From positions 1 through 64,000 of the forward strand of contig JAUIHI010000007.1 of NCBI GenBank assembly GCA_030432295.1: DNA of 64,000 nt, written 5' to 3'. A model generated the notes under the pieces. That model worked only from the letters and a program-made list of their open reading frames with translations, was not told where the DNA came from and did not search any database. The DNA is from Anaerolineae bacterium. Lineage in GTDB: Bacteria > Chloroflexota > Anaerolineae > Caldilineales > Caldilineaceae. Shown here one piece after another: positions 32,287 through 40,564 of this stretch. A program made the position numbers and the translations under genes. The first letter of the stretch is position 1, and each line of letters starts with the position of its first letter.

Positions 32287-32560
32287 ATACCGTAGGTTGG
32301 ATCCTCCTGGACGCATTGATAGATGAAAGTTCTTTAATGCCAAGAAAACCAAACATCAGTAGACAAAAAACGTATTTGACATCAACAATAGGCGGGTATA
32401 AACTCCTGTCAGCTGTTTGTCGATAAGCAGACTGATGGCAAGCATAAACACTAAGGAGTAACTCAATTGCCTTCCCTCGAGCTTACATAGCTAATTCTGG
32501 TTTTGGTGATTGTCTCTATTTTCTTCGTTATACTGCGATTTGTTAGGGGAGGTAGCAGTT
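32287..32560. other. AT-richer intergenic region before the IS, with a promoter-like site and small hairpin
   Basis: TTGACA at 32376-32381 is followed after 15 nt by TATAAA (or after 17 nt by TAAACT). Just downstream, ACTCCT (32402-32407) pairs with AGGAGT (32454-32459) around an inner CTGTTT/AAGCAG hairpin, which could be a short leader or small RNA. No open frame of note is present. Confidence 0.4.
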
Positions 32561-34114
32561 CTAACTCGAGTCTGGCGAAAATAAGGGCATGTGGAGATCC
32601 TGAAGCTGATTGTACAACATTCTCCGGCATTGATCAGTTTTCTGCTCAGTTTGAAACTGAACCTGAGCAAGCCACAGTTTGAACATATACTACGTCTGTC
32701 GGATGCGTTGATTACAACTGATATGCGTCACAAAACGGTGGCCAGGCTGTATGGAACGATAGTGGATGCACCAGACCCATCCAATGGATGTGATCATTTA
32801 CGCATCAGCCCCTGGTCGGCCAGGGAGACAAGGAGTGCCATCAGGGAATTCGTTATCGACGAGATTGTGAGGGAGTCTGCCCGCACAGGGGAGCGAACCC
32901 TCTATGTCTCGATTGATGACTCTCTGGGAGAGAAAGACAAACAGACCCGACATATGGAGGCAGTGGAATTCCATCACGATCACACCAAGAGCCAGGACAG
33001 GAAGCAGGTCTAAGTAGTTCCAAGAAAATTTTTAGACATAAATTAGCTTTATTTTCGTCAATCCTAACCTGATTATCGTGAAATTCTATTTCCAAAAACT
33101 TCTTTGATTTTACTTATACGAATGGAACCGTCCATATAGAAGCACGACTCCAGCTAGGCAAGATGGAGTATGTTTTTGACTGGCATCTCTATTTGCGAGA
33201 AAAGTCAGTACGCAAACTGAATCGAAGCCGTGCCCAGGGCGAGCGGCTTCGATTTCGAAAAAAGACCAGTCTTGCTCTGGAAATGCTGATGGAACTGGAC
33301 AAACGACTGCCTGGGGGATTTCAGGTCTATGTCCTGTTCGACAGTTGGTACGCCTCCAATCGGGTGTTGAAATTCTGCCGTCGTCGCGGCTGGCATGTCA
33401 TCTGTGCGGTCAAATCCAATCGCTTGTTGAACGAGATGAAGTTATCTCAATGGAACCGAACGCTCAAGCACCAGCGGTACGAGCACGTCTCGCTTGCCGC
33501 TACAGACCAACGGCCAAGAAGCTATTTCGTGCGAGTCAAGCACGGTCGCTTCAAAAAACTGCCCTTTGACGTCTGTGTCATCATTAGCAAACGGCACCAT
33601 CGGGATAAACGCCCGAAATATTTTCTCTCGACTGACACCTCGTTAGCCCCGCAGAAAATATTGCGAATCTATCAAAAGCATTGGCCTATTGAGGTCGATA
33701 ACTTCTACGTCAAACAGCATTTGGGGCTGACCAGTTTCAGAGTACGTTCTTTCGAGGCTACGGAAAAGTGGTTTGCTGTCGTCTTTCTGGCTTACATCTT
33801 TCTGCAATACCGGCTCAATCACTCGCCACCTACGGAGCAACTCCGCTCGATTGCTGATGTGATTCGGCTTCATCGCCAAGAACATGCCCGTACATTGCTG
33901 GAAACTGCCTGTCAGGAAGCCGTGCGCTTGTCAGATTATCTGCCTGTCATTCGCAGGCTTATCTGTTCGCCAGCCTGACCCTTTTCTCTCCCCGAACTAG
34001 CGTATTTCTGCGGTTGACGCTCCTTGCTCACCCGACGATTCTTTCTGCCCTACGGCAGAACCTTTTGACTGCACATCTCTCTGCTCAAACAACATTTTCG
34101 CCAGACTCAAATTA
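32561..34114 (+). mobile_element. IS element (IS4/IS701-like) with 15-bp perfect core inverted repeats
   Basis: GAGTCTGGCGAAAAT at 32568-32582 is matched by its complement at 34094-34108; outside this core the termini stay partly similar (TAACTC versus TAATTT). The DDE transposase lies between. Base composition is more AT-rich than the neighbours. No clear target duplication is visible. The element lies between the GH2 gene and the end of the redoxin gene, interrupting neither. Confidence 0.8.
32591..33978 (+). pseudogene. DDE transposase, frameshifted/interrupted
   Basis: Two pieces in different frames. 32591-33013 (140 residues) carries the N-terminal domain and the first catalytic aspartate in YVSIDDSLGEKDK. 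From about 33115, with first ATG at 33163, a second frame gives VHIEARLQLGKMEYVFDWHL, the second aspartate in YVLFDSWYASNR, and the catalytic glutamate in HWPIEVDNFYVKQHLGL. This is the D-D-E order of IS4/IS701-like transposases. About 95 nt of AT-rich sequence between the pieces (33014-33110) does not read as protein, so the gene is likely inactive. Confidence 0.8.
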
Positions 34115-34145
34115 TAGAGATGTCATCATCCGATGTGTGCATTCC

Positions 34146-34781
34146 CTAGCGGATGGCATCCAGGCGTTCTTTGAGGGCTGGTGGCGTCAACGGGCCGGAA
34201 TAGACTGCCGAGATCGCCCCAGAATCGTCGATGAAATAGGTGGTCGGCAGACCACGCACCGCATATAGTTTGTTCAATGCACCCTCGGAATCGAGCACAA
34301 CCGGCGTTGTCATCGCAAAGTCATCTGCAAAGGCGGCGACCGCGCCCTGCTCTTCCTGAACATTGACAGCCAACAGGACCAGATTGGGATCACCCACAGC
34401 CGTACGCATAAGTTCGGGCATTTCCAAACGGCAAGGCCCGCACCAGGTGGCCCAGAAGTTGATGACAACAGGACGGCCACGCAGATCGCTCAGGGAAAGA
34501 TGGCTGCCGTCTTCGAGCACCAGCGCGAAGTCCGGCGCGGGCGCACCCGGCTGCAAAGAGGGGGTGCTCTTGCCGCCTGGGGTCATCTGCGCGGAGGGAT
34601 AGCCCCGTCCCACGCCCGCGGGGAAGTCAGCCAGTGCCACCTTCTTGGCAATATCCAGCTTCGCCCCGGCGCTGCTAGCGCCACAGGCCGCCAGTATCAA
34701 TGCGGCAACCACAACCCCCGCCCATGCCCGGAAGCGGTGGACACATCGGTTTGTACTGAAATATCCTTCTCTTGTGGACAT
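34146..34781 (-). CDS. Lipid-anchored TlpA/ResA-like thioredoxin-fold protein
   Basis: A 211-residue protein with a lipobox in LILAACGAS and a TlpA-type redoxin domain: VVINFWATWCGPCRLEMPEL holds the redox CxxC and GLPTTYFIDDSG the cis-proline. It probably acts outside the membrane, reducing disulfides or persulfides. It is last in the sulfur gene set, separated from the secreted rhodanese gene by a hairpin (34813-34854), so it may be transcribed partly on its own. The gene ends 32 nt from the IS terminus. Confidence 0.88.
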   Translation of the reverse strand: MSTREGYFSTNRCVHRFRAWAGVVVAALILAACGASSAGAKLDIAKKVALADFPAGVGRGYPSAQMTPGGKSTPSLQPGAPAPDFALVLEDGSHLSLSDLRGRPVVINFWATWCGPCRLEMPELMRTAVGDPNLVLLAVNVQEEQGAVAAFADDFAMTTPVVLDSEGALNKLYAVRGLPTTYFIDDSGAISAVYSGPLTPPALKERLDAIR

Positions 34782-34812
34782 CCCGTTTCTCGTTTCTGAG
34801 TGACAAGACAGC

Positions 34813-34854
34813 TTGACAGATAGCCCGCCTTTGACCAGGCGGGCTATCTGTCAA
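34813..34854. terminator. Strong hairpin between secreted rhodanese and redoxin genes
   Basis: Perfect 18-bp arms (TTGACAGATAGCCCGCCT and its complement) around a 6-nt loop. It lacks a clear T-run, so it could be a partial terminator or a processing site within the operon. Confidence 0.55.
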
Positions 34855-34897
34855 TCATTGTGGCTTTGGTTCCTGCGTCGGTCAGTGTACTTGCCTA

Positions 34898-35884
34898 TTA
34901 TTCGAGGGGCTTGGACGGATCGTTGGCCCACTCTATCCAGGAGCCGTCGTAGTTGCGCACCTGGGGATAGTCGAGCAATTCGGACAGGACAAACCAGGTG
35001 TGCGCGCCACGCACGCCGGTCTGGCAATAGGTGATGACCTGCTTGTCCGGAGCAAAGCCCGCCCGCTGATAGAGATCGGCCAGATAGGTCGTGTCTTTGA
35101 AAGTGCCGTCCTCCGAATTCACTGTATTCACCCACTCCACATTGATCGCACCGGGGATGTGGCCGCCCCGATCAGCGCGCACGTCCGTTCCGGCATATTC
35201 CCCAGGCCCGCGGGTGTCGCAGACGACGGTGGAGGGATCGTCCAGATGCTCAAGCACATACTCGCCGGTTGTGCGCAGGTCCGGGTCCGCGTCCCCAGCC
35301 ATGTATTCGGTTGCAGGCAATGCAGCCACCGCCTCGGTGCTCAGACTGTTGCCATCAGCAACCCACTTTTTTGCGCCGCCGTTGTAGAGACGCACATCCG
35401 CGTGCTGATAGTATTTGAATGCCCAGTAGGCCCGCGCCGACAGCAGATTGTTGTTGCCGTCATAGACGACCAGCGTGTCGTCGTTTTCAATGCCCAGGCG
35501 GCTGAACAGTTCGCCCAGCGCTTCCTGGGTCAGTATCTGGCCCTGGGTCGAGTCGGCGGGGTTGGTCAAATCCTCGCCCAGGTTGACGTAGATGGCATTG
35601 GGCAAGTGGCCGGAGTCAAAATCCTCCTGCTTGCTGCTGATGGCCAGGAAGCGCACATTCGGATCGTCCTGATGGGCCACGACCCACTCTGTGTCGACCA
35701 GAGATTCCGGGGCCGCCACAGACGTGGTTTCCGATGCCGCTGCTGGCTCTGCTGGCTCTGCGGCCTGCTCAGTGGCCGGTTGAGCGGCCGCTTCTGCGGC
35801 TGTGGGTGGGGCGACTGGTGCACAGGCGGTCATCACCAGCGCCAATATCAGAAACAATAGGGGAAGTGAGAAACGGGAACGCAT
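34898..35884 (-). CDS. Secreted two-domain rhodanese lipoprotein (sulfurtransferase)
   Basis: A 328-residue protein with signal peptide and lipobox ALVMTACAP, an Ala/Glu/Pro/Thr-rich linker to about 55, then two rhodanese modules. The second has the catalytic cysteine in ITYCQTGVRGAH and the family-typical VRNYDGSWIEWANDPSKPLE ending. The first lacks a cysteine loop, as usual. It likely transfers sulfane sulfur from thiosulfate or mercaptopyruvate on the outer face of the membrane, next to the transporter encoded upstream. AAGGAG precedes the ATG. Confidence 0.9.
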   Translation of the reverse strand: MRSRFSLPLLFLILALVMTACAPVAPPTAAEAAAQPATEQAAEPAEPAAASETTSVAAPESLVDTEWVVAHQDDPNVRFLAISSKQEDFDSGHLPNAIYVNLGEDLTNPADSTQGQILTQEALGELFSRLGIENDDTLVVYDGNNNLLSARAYWAFKYYQHADVRLYNGGAKKWVADGNSLSTEAVAALPATEYMAGDADPDLRTTGEYVLEHLDDPSTVVCDTRGPGEYAGTDVRADRGGHIPGAINVEWVNTVNSEDGTFKDTTYLADLYQRAGFAPDKQVITYCQTGVRGAHTWFVLSELLDYPQVRNYDGSWIEWANDPSKPLE

Positions 35885-35934
35885 AGATGGGTCTCCTTAA
35901 ATTGATTTATTCTGCATTCGATGAACTGCGTTGA

Positions 35935-36162
35935 TTACTTCCGGGTTAGTGTAATAGTCCATTCCGGCGAACCGGTTTCTTCGATCACCGAGGTGTAACC
36001 GAGCCGCACGGCCTGGGTCGGAATCGTCTCCAGGGCGGGCGCGTGGTCAGTGATCACTTCCAGACCGGCCTCATCGGGCTTGAGTCTCTTGAGCGCCTGG
36101 ACTGCTTTCATCATCGGATAGGGACAGATTTCCCCGCGTACGTCGAGCTGCTTGAGTGACAT
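35935..36162 (-). CDS. TusA-family sulfur carrier protein
   Basis: A 75-residue protein with the TusA signature LDVRGEICPYPMMKAVQAL, where Cys of CPxP carries the persulfide. It is placed directly downstream of the YeeE-type transporter gene, the arrangement known for TsuA/TsuB thiosulfate uptake, where the TusA-like protein receives sulfur from the channel. AAGGAG lies 7 nt before the ATG. It might instead serve tRNA thiolation, but the operon favours uptake. Confidence 0.92.
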   Translation of the reverse strand: MSLKQLDVRGEICPYPMMKAVQALKRLKPDEAGLEVITDHAPALETIPTQAVRLGYTSVIEETGSPEWTITLTRK

Positions 36163-36195
36163 AAAATGCTCCTTTCGATAAAGTTTGAACTGTGG

Positions 36196-37464
36196 TTAGT
36201 CAATCCGTTGAATAATCTGCGTTCCAATCCAGGCACCGATGGCGAGGAAAATGGCGAAGACCCAGCCATTCAGGCCCAGCGACGGGATTGCAGAGAAGAA
36301 TGCGCCGATGGTGCAGCCCATGGCCAGGGCCGCGCCCACGCCCATAAACAGTCCGCCGCCAGCCGCCTGGGCATAACGCCGGTTTTGGCGCGGGCGGCGA
36401 ATTTTGAACTCACCCGAAAAGAGAGCGGCCACAAACGATCCCATGACCATTCCCCACACGAGAAAAAACATATGGCTCAAAAATCCGCTTTCACTCACAT
36501 CCAGGGTGCAGCCGGGCAGACTGGCCGCGCCCAGCAGTTCCCCAGGCCCAACGCCCAGCCCGTTGCTAATGCTCAGCATCCACCGGGAAAGTTCGCCGGT
36601 AAAACCCCAGGGATGGGCCGTGTAGAAAAACATGACATTGAGCGCGCCCAGAGCCACACCGCCGGTCACAGCCGGCCAGCCGTGGACGAATGTCTGGCGC
36701 AGGTTGTCGCCGATACGCGCCCGAAAACCCTCGTCGTCACTGCCTGCAAAGGGTGTCTCTGGGATTACCATTCCGCTGCGGCTTTCCCACCAGACTACCA
36801 GCAGATAGACGCCCAGCAGTGTCAGCAGCGTCAGGGCAATCGCGCCGCCGTGGCCAAAATAGGTGGGCAGCCAGATGCGCCAGCCATCTGCAATCGACAG
36901 GTCCCACCACCAATTCCACGTGTAGGAGGTGACCAGCAGACCGACAAGAATCCCCGCGAAACTCACCCACGAAGCCAGATAGCCCTCGCCCATACGGTAG
37001 ACACTGCCTGAGACACAGCCGCCAGCCACCACCATTCCAACGCCGAAGATCAGTCCCCCCACAACCAGATGCAGGCCAATGGGCAACACATTGGCTTCGG
37101 GCGGCAGAAATCCCAGAGACGGATTGGGCACCTGTTTGCTCATCACCAGCCCAAAGCCCAGCGTGGCCACTGCCAGACCTGCCAGCACCCCCTTCAGCGT
37201 GCGCCCGTGCTGAAGCAGGAAAATATCCCGGAAGGCAGAGGCAAAACAGAAGCGGCTGCGTTGGAGCACAAATCCAAAGGCCAGGCCATACGCCCAGAAC
37301 AGACCCATCTCGGAATTGATACCCATCGCGATCATCCATAAGGCCAGGGCAGCCAGCCCTGCCAGCAAACCCATGCGGACATTAGGGGACACCCTTTCCA
37401 GGAATGAACCAGACTTTGTGTCTGCACCCGCCAATGACTGTTCAACTGCCGATTGTTCACTCAT
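36196..37464 (-). CDS. YeeE/YedE-family (TsuA-like) thiosulfate transporter
   Basis: A 422-residue integral membrane protein with about ten membrane segments and the conserved cysteine-bearing loops GGCVSGSVYRMGEGY and ALAMGCTIGAFFSAIPSLG. These correspond to the cysteines that relay thiosulfate in TsuA. It combines two SUL_transport/YeeE modules and is somewhat longer than minimal members. It sits between a cytoplasmic rhodanese gene and tusA. GAGGAG precedes the ATG. Sulfur substrate specificity is inferred from family and neighbours. Confidence 0.9.
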   Translation of the reverse strand: MSEQSAVEQSLAGADTKSGSFLERVSPNVRMGLLAGLAALALWMIAMGINSEMGLFWAYGLAFGFVLQRSRFCFASAFRDIFLLQHGRTLKGVLAGLAVATLGFGLVMSKQVPNPSLGFLPPEANVLPIGLHLVVGGLIFGVGMVVAGGCVSGSVYRMGEGYLASWVSFAGILVGLLVTSYTWNWWWDLSIADGWRIWLPTYFGHGGAIALTLLTLLGVYLLVVWWESRSGMVIPETPFAGSDDEGFRARIGDNLRQTFVHGWPAVTGGVALGALNVMFFYTAHPWGFTGELSRWMLSISNGLGVGPGELLGAASLPGCTLDVSESGFLSHMFFLVWGMVMGSFVAALFSGEFKIRRPRQNRRYAQAAGGGLFMGVGAALAMGCTIGAFFSAIPSLGLNGWVFAIFLAIGAWIGTQIIQRID

Positions 37465-37523
37465 AAAGTCTCCTCACTTTTCGTTGCCTGATTTGTCGTC
37501 ATCTTTGTTGTCATCTTATTCAT

Positions 37524-38405
37524 TTATTCATCATTTTTTTCGATGGGAAGACCCGTCACCGACTGCCATTCCAGCCAGGAACCGTCGTAGTTGCGCACAC
37601 GGGGGTAGCCGAGCTGACGCAGCGCCCAATAGGTGTGGGCCGCGCGCACGCCTGAACGGCAATAGGTGACAATCTCTTTGTCCGGGGTAATGCCAACACT
37701 TGCCAATTCAGCCAATACTTCTGGCGCTGGCCGCAGGGCCTCCCACCCATCCACCGGCACAGCGTTCATCCAATCCCAATGCACCGCCCCGGGCACATGA
37801 CCGTCGGCAAATTCCTTTTGACCCCGTGTGTCCACAATCACCACATCCGGGTTGTCCAGATTTGCCAGAAGCCACTCCCGCTCGGCCAAAACCGATTCAG
37901 TCGCCTGGGGGGTAAACTCACCGGGTGCGCCATCTGATGAGATATTTGATGGGTTAGCCTCTGTAGTTGTGACGATTGGCCTGCCTTCGGCCTGCCACTG
38001 ATCCCACCCACCGGTGAGCAACGCGGTGTTGGTAAAGCCATAGCGATGGAGTGCCCACAGCACCCGGGCTGCGGCCATGCCCCAGTTGTCGTCATAGACA
38101 ATGACCGTTGCAGCGGGATGAATGCCAACTCCTGTCATCTTTTCTGCAAAGGGAGCGGACGGCAAGAGGATGCCGGGCACGCCCGCGACTGTCGTACTCA
38201 ACCCACCGAAATCGACATGCGCGGCGTGGGGCAGATGGCCTTCGGAAAAATGTTCCAGAGTACGTACATCCAATAGGCGGAGTGTCGGGTTTGCCAGATT
38301 GTCGTGAAGCCAGGCGGTTGTTACCAGCAGACCTGGCAAATACAATCCATCTTCCTTTTCTGCTCGGTCCGATGCAATAGTTGATTGGCTACTCGTCATA
38401 CTCAT
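37524..38405 (-). CDS. Cytoplasmic two-domain rhodanese (thiosulfate/3-mercaptopyruvate sulfurtransferase)
   Basis: A 293-residue protein with two rhodanese domains; LLDVRTLEHFSEGHLPHAAH opens the first. The catalytic cysteine is in VTYCRSGVRAAH, followed by RNYDGSWLEWQSVTGLPIEK. There is no signal peptide, in contrast to the secreted paralogue at 34898-35884. The ATG at 38405 has AAGGA 6-7 nt upstream; an upstream extension of the frame would run through the terminators at 38434-38506 and is rejected. It is first in the sulfur operon, behind the RNA leader at 38479-38749. Confidence 0.9.
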   Translation of the reverse strand: MSMTSSQSTIASDRAEKEDGLYLPGLLVTTAWLHDNLANPTLRLLDVRTLEHFSEGHLPHAAHVDFGGLSTTVAGVPGILLPSAPFAEKMTGVGIHPAATVIVYDDNWGMAAARVLWALHRYGFTNTALLTGGWDQWQAEGRPIVTTTEANPSNISSDGAPGEFTPQATESVLAEREWLLANLDNPDVVIVDTRGQKEFADGHVPGAVHWDWMNAVPVDGWEALRPAPEVLAELASVGITPDKEIVTYCRSGVRAAHTYWALRQLGYPRVRNYDGSWLEWQSVTGLPIEKNDE

Positions 38406-38433
38406 CTGTATCCTTTTCAAGGGTTTTGACAAC

Positions 38434-38469
38434 AAAAAAAATGCGCCGCCGGAAAATTCCGGCGGCGCA
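38434..38469 (-). terminator. Rho-independent terminator upstream of the rhodanese gene
   Basis: Read on the minus strand, TGCGCCGCCGGAA pairs perfectly with TTCCGGCGGCGCA and is followed by eight T residues. It is the second of two terminators in tandem and ends about 30 nt before the rhodanese start codon. Confidence 0.9.
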
Positions 38470-38478
38470 GAAGGCAAC

Positions 38479-38506
38479 AAAAAAGCGCTCAGGGCTGCTG
38501 AGCGCT
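38479..38506 (-). terminator. Rho-independent terminator at the end of the structured RNA
   Basis: On the minus strand AGCGCTCAG and CTGAGCGCT flank a 5-nt loop and are followed by six T residues. It closes the candidate RNA 38479-38749. Confidence 0.9.
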
Positions 38507-38749
38507 ACACTTCCTCAGACGACCCTCACCGGACCCAGAAATTGCGGAGGTCCGAGAGGTTCGTATCTTTTGGCTACGACATTTCCTGCCCAGCCCAAAG
38601 CGCGAACTCACGACTCCGCTCTTTACAAGTACAACAGCAGAGGCCGTGACAGATGGCGTTGTTTTCGGCAGGGACCAAAGAAATGGCTACAATCTCAAGC
38701 ATTGGTTGTCTCGTTCCAGGGAATGAACAACAACTGATTTTGCAATGCG
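38479..38749 (-). ncRNA. Unclassified structured RNA or attenuator leader, about 270 nt
   Basis: Between a near-perfect promoter and a terminator there is no reading frame, but there is much potential pairing. A 5-prime hairpin uses GCATTG (38743-38748) with CAATGC (38699-38704), continued inside by GTTGT/ACAAC and TTCC/GGAA. Further on are TCGTA/TACGA, and CCTC...CGGACC with GGTCCG...GAGG around 38524-38560. I looked for hallmarks of RNase P, tmRNA, SRP RNA, 6S RNA, T-box and SAM-I and found none. It may be a stand-alone small RNA or a cis-regulatory leader for the sulfur operon 75 nt beyond its end. Confidence 0.65.
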
Positions 38750-38755
38750 GATAAG

Positions 38756-38784
38756 AGTATATACAGGCATGGGTTTGATGTCAA
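38756..38784 (-). promoter_or_regulatory. Near-consensus sigma-70 promoter of the structured RNA / sulfur operon
   Basis: On the minus strand TTGACA, a 17-nt spacer, then TATACT. Predicted transcription start is near 38749, exactly at the base of the first hairpin. It is among the best promoters in the window. Confidence 0.85.
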
Positions 38785-38809
38785 ATAGAATAGAGTTTGA
38801 AACAGTCTC

Positions 38810-39757
38810 CTATCCACCGAAATAGTGTGCGTAGGGAAAATCGCTACCCAATCGGGCCAGTTCTGCCTGGGCGAAGGCGTGAATGGCCTGCTCCTGTTCC
38901 GGGGAGAGCAGTTCTACTGCCTCTCCACTTTTGCCGCTGCGCATCAGCACCGGTTTCTTGCCGCCCTGGCGAAAGGGAATCGGCGGCATAAACTTGTGGT
39001 CGATGGCCTGCATATAGGCAAAGCTGCTTTTCTCCACCACCGCCGCCACCTGCTCTTCGGTCAGTGTCACCCCCAACAGATCGGCCACCCGCCGCACAGA
39101 ACCGGACGGGTCCCGCTTCAACTCATCGTAAAAAATAACCAATACATTTTTGCGCTCCCGCCACGCCCAATAGCCAGCCAAATGGGCTGCCCAGGAGCCA
39201 AACAGAAAATGGCCGCTCAGGTACGATTGCAGAAATTCATCCACCGAATAGGTGATGCCACCGGGCAGGATTGTCCCCGCAAAATAGTAGCCGGAAACGA
39301 AGACATCCCTGGGATCGCGCACAACGACGACGTATCTGGCCTCTTCGTTATAGGGCACGTATTCAGCTTCGGCGTGGGTTTTGATCACCCGTAAGCCGGT
39401 AGGCGATCTTTCCTGGGGTCCGGTGTCGGTCAGGCTGACAATGCCAGGCATAGGAGCTTCAGGCCAGGGAATCTCGTCGTGGATGTGCTCAAACTCCCCC
39501 TGGCCGTAGTGAGCAATCTGATAGGCGATCTGCATCATCCAGTTGGTGCCGCTCTTGGAAAATGTGGCTACAAAAACGTCATGCCCAGTGGGTGTATAGT
39601 CGGCAAAGGCCCGGCGCTTGCCCGCGGGCGAATTCATCCGCTTGCCCATCAGCCGCATCATCGGCATTGTCAGCCCCAGCCGAACGGCCAGCCCCAACAA
39701 ACCACTCATCGGGCGCATTATCAGCCCAAAGAGGGAAAAGCTGGATTGTTTTGTCAT
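38810..39757 (-). CDS. PAPS-dependent sulfotransferase domain protein
   Basis: A 315-residue protein with the 5-prime PAPS-binding loop TFSKSGTNWMMQIAYQIAH and the 3-prime phosphate-binding segment VVVVRDPRDVFVSGYY. FHPQGGKK-like RxGxxG motifs of eukaryotic-type sulfotransferases are only loosely matched near the C-terminus (FRQGGKKPVLMRSGKSGEAV). It would transfer sulfate from PAPS to a hydroxyl of a small molecule or glycan. Proximity to the sulfur operon and glycan genes is suggestive but they are separated by the RNA unit. Confidence 0.85.
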   Translation of the reverse strand: MTKQSSFSLFGLIMRPMSGLLGLAVRLGLTMPMMRLMGKRMNSPAGKRRAFADYTPTGHDVFVATFSKSGTNWMMQIAYQIAHYGQGEFEHIHDEIPWPEAPMPGIVSLTDTGPQERSPTGLRVIKTHAEAEYVPYNEEARYVVVVRDPRDVFVSGYYFAGTILPGGITYSVDEFLQSYLSGHFLFGSWAAHLAGYWAWRERKNVLVIFYDELKRDPSGSVRRVADLLGVTLTEEQVAAVVEKSSFAYMQAIDHKFMPPIPFRQGGKKPVLMRSGKSGEAVELLSPEQEQAIHAFAQAELARLGSDFPYAHYFGG

Positions 39758-39789
39758 CGAATTGGCTTTCTTTGAAGAACCGCCACGGA

Positions 39790-40206
39790 CTACAGAAGTG
39801 TCATCAGTTCATCGATCGTTGTCAGAAAAATCCCTTCCTGACCCAATAATTCGGCGATAGCGTGGGTGCGCAAATCATCATCAGCGGTGATCAAATAGTC
39901 CGCCATTCCGTAGACCGCTGTCGCAATTACTTTGTCATCATCCGGATCGCGACAGACCGCAGGGATATGCGGCAGGTCGATCATCTCCATCTCAACAGCT
40001 AGTTGGGTGAGGAATATGCGCCGCAATTCGGGGTAGATCAACTCAGCAATCCCAGGCGCATCCAGAATCCGCTGATATTCATCCAGGAGAAGAGGGGAAC
40101 AGACAACAGTTATACGCCTGGACGCCCAAGCCATCACAAAAGTAGCCAGTTCTGGTGGGCGCATCAGAGCGCGCACCAGTTGATTGGTGTCGATAGTCAC
40201 GCGCAT
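39790..40206 (-). CDS. PIN-domain toxin
   Basis: A 138-residue PIN-domain protein. Acidic residues at the expected places: Asp6 in VTIDTNQLVRAL, Glu in LLLDEYQRIL, Asp in DPDDDKVIATA and YLITADDDL. This matches the family annotated as PIN-family toxin components, which cleave RNA using magnesium. The partner gene ends 3 nt upstream. Confidence 0.85.
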   Translation of the reverse strand: MRVTIDTNQLVRALMRPPELATFVMAWASRRITVVCSPLLLDEYQRILDAPGIAELIYPELRRIFLTQLAVEMEMIDLPHIPAVCRDPDDDKVIATAVYGMADYLITADDDLRTHAIAELLGQEGIFLTTIDELMTLL

Positions 40207-40209
40207 TTT

Positions 40210-40473
40210 TTATGAACCAGTGGTACGACGCGCCATTTTTATGCGTGAGTCGAGTTCCTTATCGCTGATGACCGGTGGGGTAAATCCTTCTGCGATAGCT
40301 GCCTGAATCGCCGCCATCACCCGGTCAAATCGCAACCGCCGCTCCGGGCTATCCTCGGCAGGCTCGTCCGACATCACCATTACCGCAACTCTTGAGCCAA
40401 CCGGTATGCTGGCGGGCAGGGCAATTGTTCTGGTCGCATTGACAGTTGAAATAAACGCAGGAATCTTATGCAT
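40210..40473 (-). CDS. Putative antitoxin paired with the PIN toxin
   Basis: An 87-residue protein, MHKIPAFISTVNATRTIALP and onward, with VGSRVAVMVM and a helical Arg-rich tail (SPERRLRFDRVMAAIQ). The first half looks like a short AbrB/SpoVT-like beta strand pair; the tail would wrap the toxin. ATG 40473 has GAGGA 9 nt upstream; the frame is open for 15 further codons but without such a site. Confidence 0.65.
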   Translation of the reverse strand: MHKIPAFISTVNATRTIALPASIPVGSRVAVMVMSDEPAEDSPERRLRFDRVMAAIQAAIAEGFTPPVISDKELDSRIKMARRTTGS

Positions 40474-40564
40474 ACGAATCGTCCTCTTCTTTGCATCTAC
40501 AGCTTTCGCATCTGACACTACCGGAATTCTAACGCAGGAATGGCTATTCGTAAAGCGAAACGGG

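Noticed and set aside
38406-38480. Upstream extension of the rhodanese frame to 38480
   Set aside because: It runs through the terminator hairpin and lacks a ribosome-binding site; ATG 38405 with AAGGA is better.
38479-38749. Assignment of the structured RNA to RNase P, tmRNA, SRP RNA, 6S RNA, T-box or SAM-I riboswitch
   Set aside because: No GAGGAAAGTCCGG core, no tRNA-like CCA end, no GGAAGG SRP loop, no T-box GGTGG motif and no single closing stem of the 6S kind were found.
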